Positions 57,752 to 58,488 of a stretch of DNA of 58,488 bases are shown one piece after another; positions within the stretch are counted from its first letter, which is position 1, and each line of letters opens with the position of its first letter. Source of the stretch: an uncultured Alphaproteobacteria bacterium. GTDB lineage: Bacteria > Pseudomonadota > Alphaproteobacteria > Rhodobacterales > Rhodobacteraceae. Under the pieces are notes generated by a model, which was given only the letters and a program-made list of their open reading frames with translations, was not told the origin of the DNA and ran no database searches. Where the stretch lies: contig CACBRT010000004.1 in the NCBI GenBank assembly GCA_902541695.1, positions 1 to 58,488 on the forward strand, read 5' to 3'. The position numbers were made by a program, and so were the translations under genes.

Positions 57752-58414
57752 TTATTGAAGGGGTCCAAACATTGTTTCTGCCTTAATATTCATTTCCATT
57801 AAAGTAGTTAAAATTTTTACTCTATCATCAATAGTTTTTGCTTCTAATAATGCTTGTTTTTCGTCATTTTCAAAAGGACAGAGTATTGACAAAGAATTAA
57901 TTAAAAGCTCATCATCAGCCTTTTTTAGACTTTCCCAATCAGTCTGTAAATTGGTAAGTTTAAAATATTCTTTTATTATGAGCAAAAATTTATCTTTATC
58001 AAAATTTGATTGTAGATTTTCTGTAATAGAATCATTTCTAAAGTTATTCCAATCCACTTCTGCATTTATATATGATTTTAACGAATTTACCTTCTTAATA
58101 AAATGAAATCTTGAAATCCCAGATAATGTTATCAAATATCTTGAATCTTCTGTTTCAGTGAAGCTTATAATACGACCAGCGCATCCGACACTGTTAAAAT
58201 TATTAGATGAATCTTTATTATAATTATCATTCGATGTAGGTTGGATCATTCCAATTAAGCGATGTTGAGTAGTTAAAACATCTTCAACCATATCGAGGTA
58301 CTTTGGTTCAAATATATTAAGTGGAAGACGAGATTTAGGCAATAATAAAACCCCAGAAAGAGGAAATAATGGTATGCTATTAGGAAATTGAGAAATTTTA
58401 CTATGGTTGGTCAT
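57752..58414 (-). CDS. LON peptidase substrate-binding domain protein
   Basis: A 220-residue stand-alone Lon N-terminal (PUA-like) domain. It begins with the strand IPLFPLSGVLLLPKSRLPLNIFEPKYLDMVEDVL, followed by HRLIGMIQP and CAGRIISFTETEDSRYLITLSG. There is no ATPase or protease part, as is normal for this family. The function is unknown. A partial gene lies 12 bases upstream on the same strand. Confidence 0.9.
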   Translation of the reverse strand: MTNHSKISQFPNSIPLFPLSGVLLLPKSRLPLNIFEPKYLDMVEDVLTTQHRLIGMIQPTSNDNYNKDSSNNFNSVGCAGRIISFTETEDSRYLITLSGISRFHFIKKVNSLKSYINAEVDWNNFRNDSITENLQSNFDKDKFLLIIKEYFKLTNLQTDWESLKKADDELLINSLSILCPFENDEKQALLEAKTIDDRVKILTTLMEMNIKAETMFGPLQ

Positions 58415-58426
58415 TTTAAATAAATT

Positions 58427-58488
58427 TTATGAAAATATCATGGATGATAATTTTCTTCGTCCTTTTAAAGTTAATTCATTTTCATTTC
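58427..58488 (-). CDS. 3' end of thioredoxin/YbbN-like protein (partial)
   Basis: Only the last 19 complete codons and the stop are in the window, reading ...ENELTLKGRRKLSSMIFS. The RRKLSS-x-x-FS ending and the position just before the Lon-N gene match what I recall of alphaproteobacterial YbbN-like co-chaperones (thioredoxin fold plus TPRs). The gene continues beyond the right edge, so this is a position-based inference. Confidence 0.45.
   Translation of the reverse strand, partial: NENELTLKGRRKLSSMIFS

Noticed and set aside
1-58488. tRNA, rRNA, CRISPR, insertion sequence, phage or riboswitch elements
   Set aside because: Gaps between genes are short (largest about 253 bases) and were read by eye; none showed cloverleaf ends, repeat-spacer arrays, transposase genes or known aptamer cores. 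A covariance-model scan would be needed for small RNAs.

Overview
The window reads as a stretch of chromosome from a small, AT-rich (roughly 30% GC by eye) alphaproteobacterium, probably a streamlined marine lineage. The evidence is gene order typical of the class: rpsT/enoyl-CoA hydratase/mutM; HDAC/xseB/ispA; SDR/queG/gst/uppP/NDUFA9-like; lptC-lptA-lptB/hpf/ptsN; hrcA/rph/rdgB/hemW; parB-parA-rsmG-mnmG-mnmE-rho-hemE; aroE/coaE/dnaQ/Tim44/smr/hslU-hslV; rimP-nusA-ylxR-infB; SDHAF4-like/rsmB/heparinase-like/purH. Genes are packed tightly, often overlap by 4-20 bases, and no gap exceeds about 255 bases. I see no phage, insertion sequence, CRISPR, rRNA or tRNA. The exact lineage cannot be fixed without a search.

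Layout. 0-4.3 kb: rpsT, enoyl-CoA hydratase and mutM (-), then HDAC-like, xseB, ispA (+). 4.3-11.1 kb: aminopeptidase, asd, leuB, leuD, leuC and asparaginase (-). 11.2-19.1 kb: IalB-like protein and rlmN, two L,D-transpeptidases flanking a CAP-domain lipoprotein, then SDR-queG-gst (-), uppP (+) and an NDUFA9-like protein (-). 19.2-23.5 kb: RNase D, LPS-export genes lptC-lptA-lptB, hpf, ptsN (+), kdsB (-). 23.7-33.8 kb: dnaK-dnaJ-grpE, mutS (-), hrcA (-), rph-rdgB-hemW (+). 33.8-41.8 kb: the partition/tRNA-modification/rho/hemE block, all (-). 42.0-45.6 kb: aroE, coaE, dnaQ, Tim44-like, smr (+). 45.6-52.9 kb: hslU-hslV and the infB-nusA operon (-). 53-57.6 kb: rsmB, heparinase-like, purH (+). 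57.6-58.5 kb: Trm112-like, Lon-N protein and the 3' end of a thioredoxin/YbbN-like gene (-).

The most informative non-coding element is the hemE-aroE gap (41790-42042). It carries four matches to the DnaA-box consensus TTWTNCACA, sits where transcription diverges, and lies 3.8 kb from a near-perfect parS palindrome at 38044-38059 that overlaps the mnmG start. I interpret it as the chromosomal origin. Other points worth a check: lptC and lptB appear to lack any ATG/GTG/TTG start that keeps their conserved N-termini; an intrinsic-terminator hairpin abuts the rimP start and may be a minimal attenuator of the rimP-nusA-infB operon; and several conserved neighbourhoods have lost members (rpoN, dxs, secB/fxsA/mltA, hemH/hemJ). 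I found no convincing novel multigene system. The window is mostly core genome with interesting origin and translation-initiation details.
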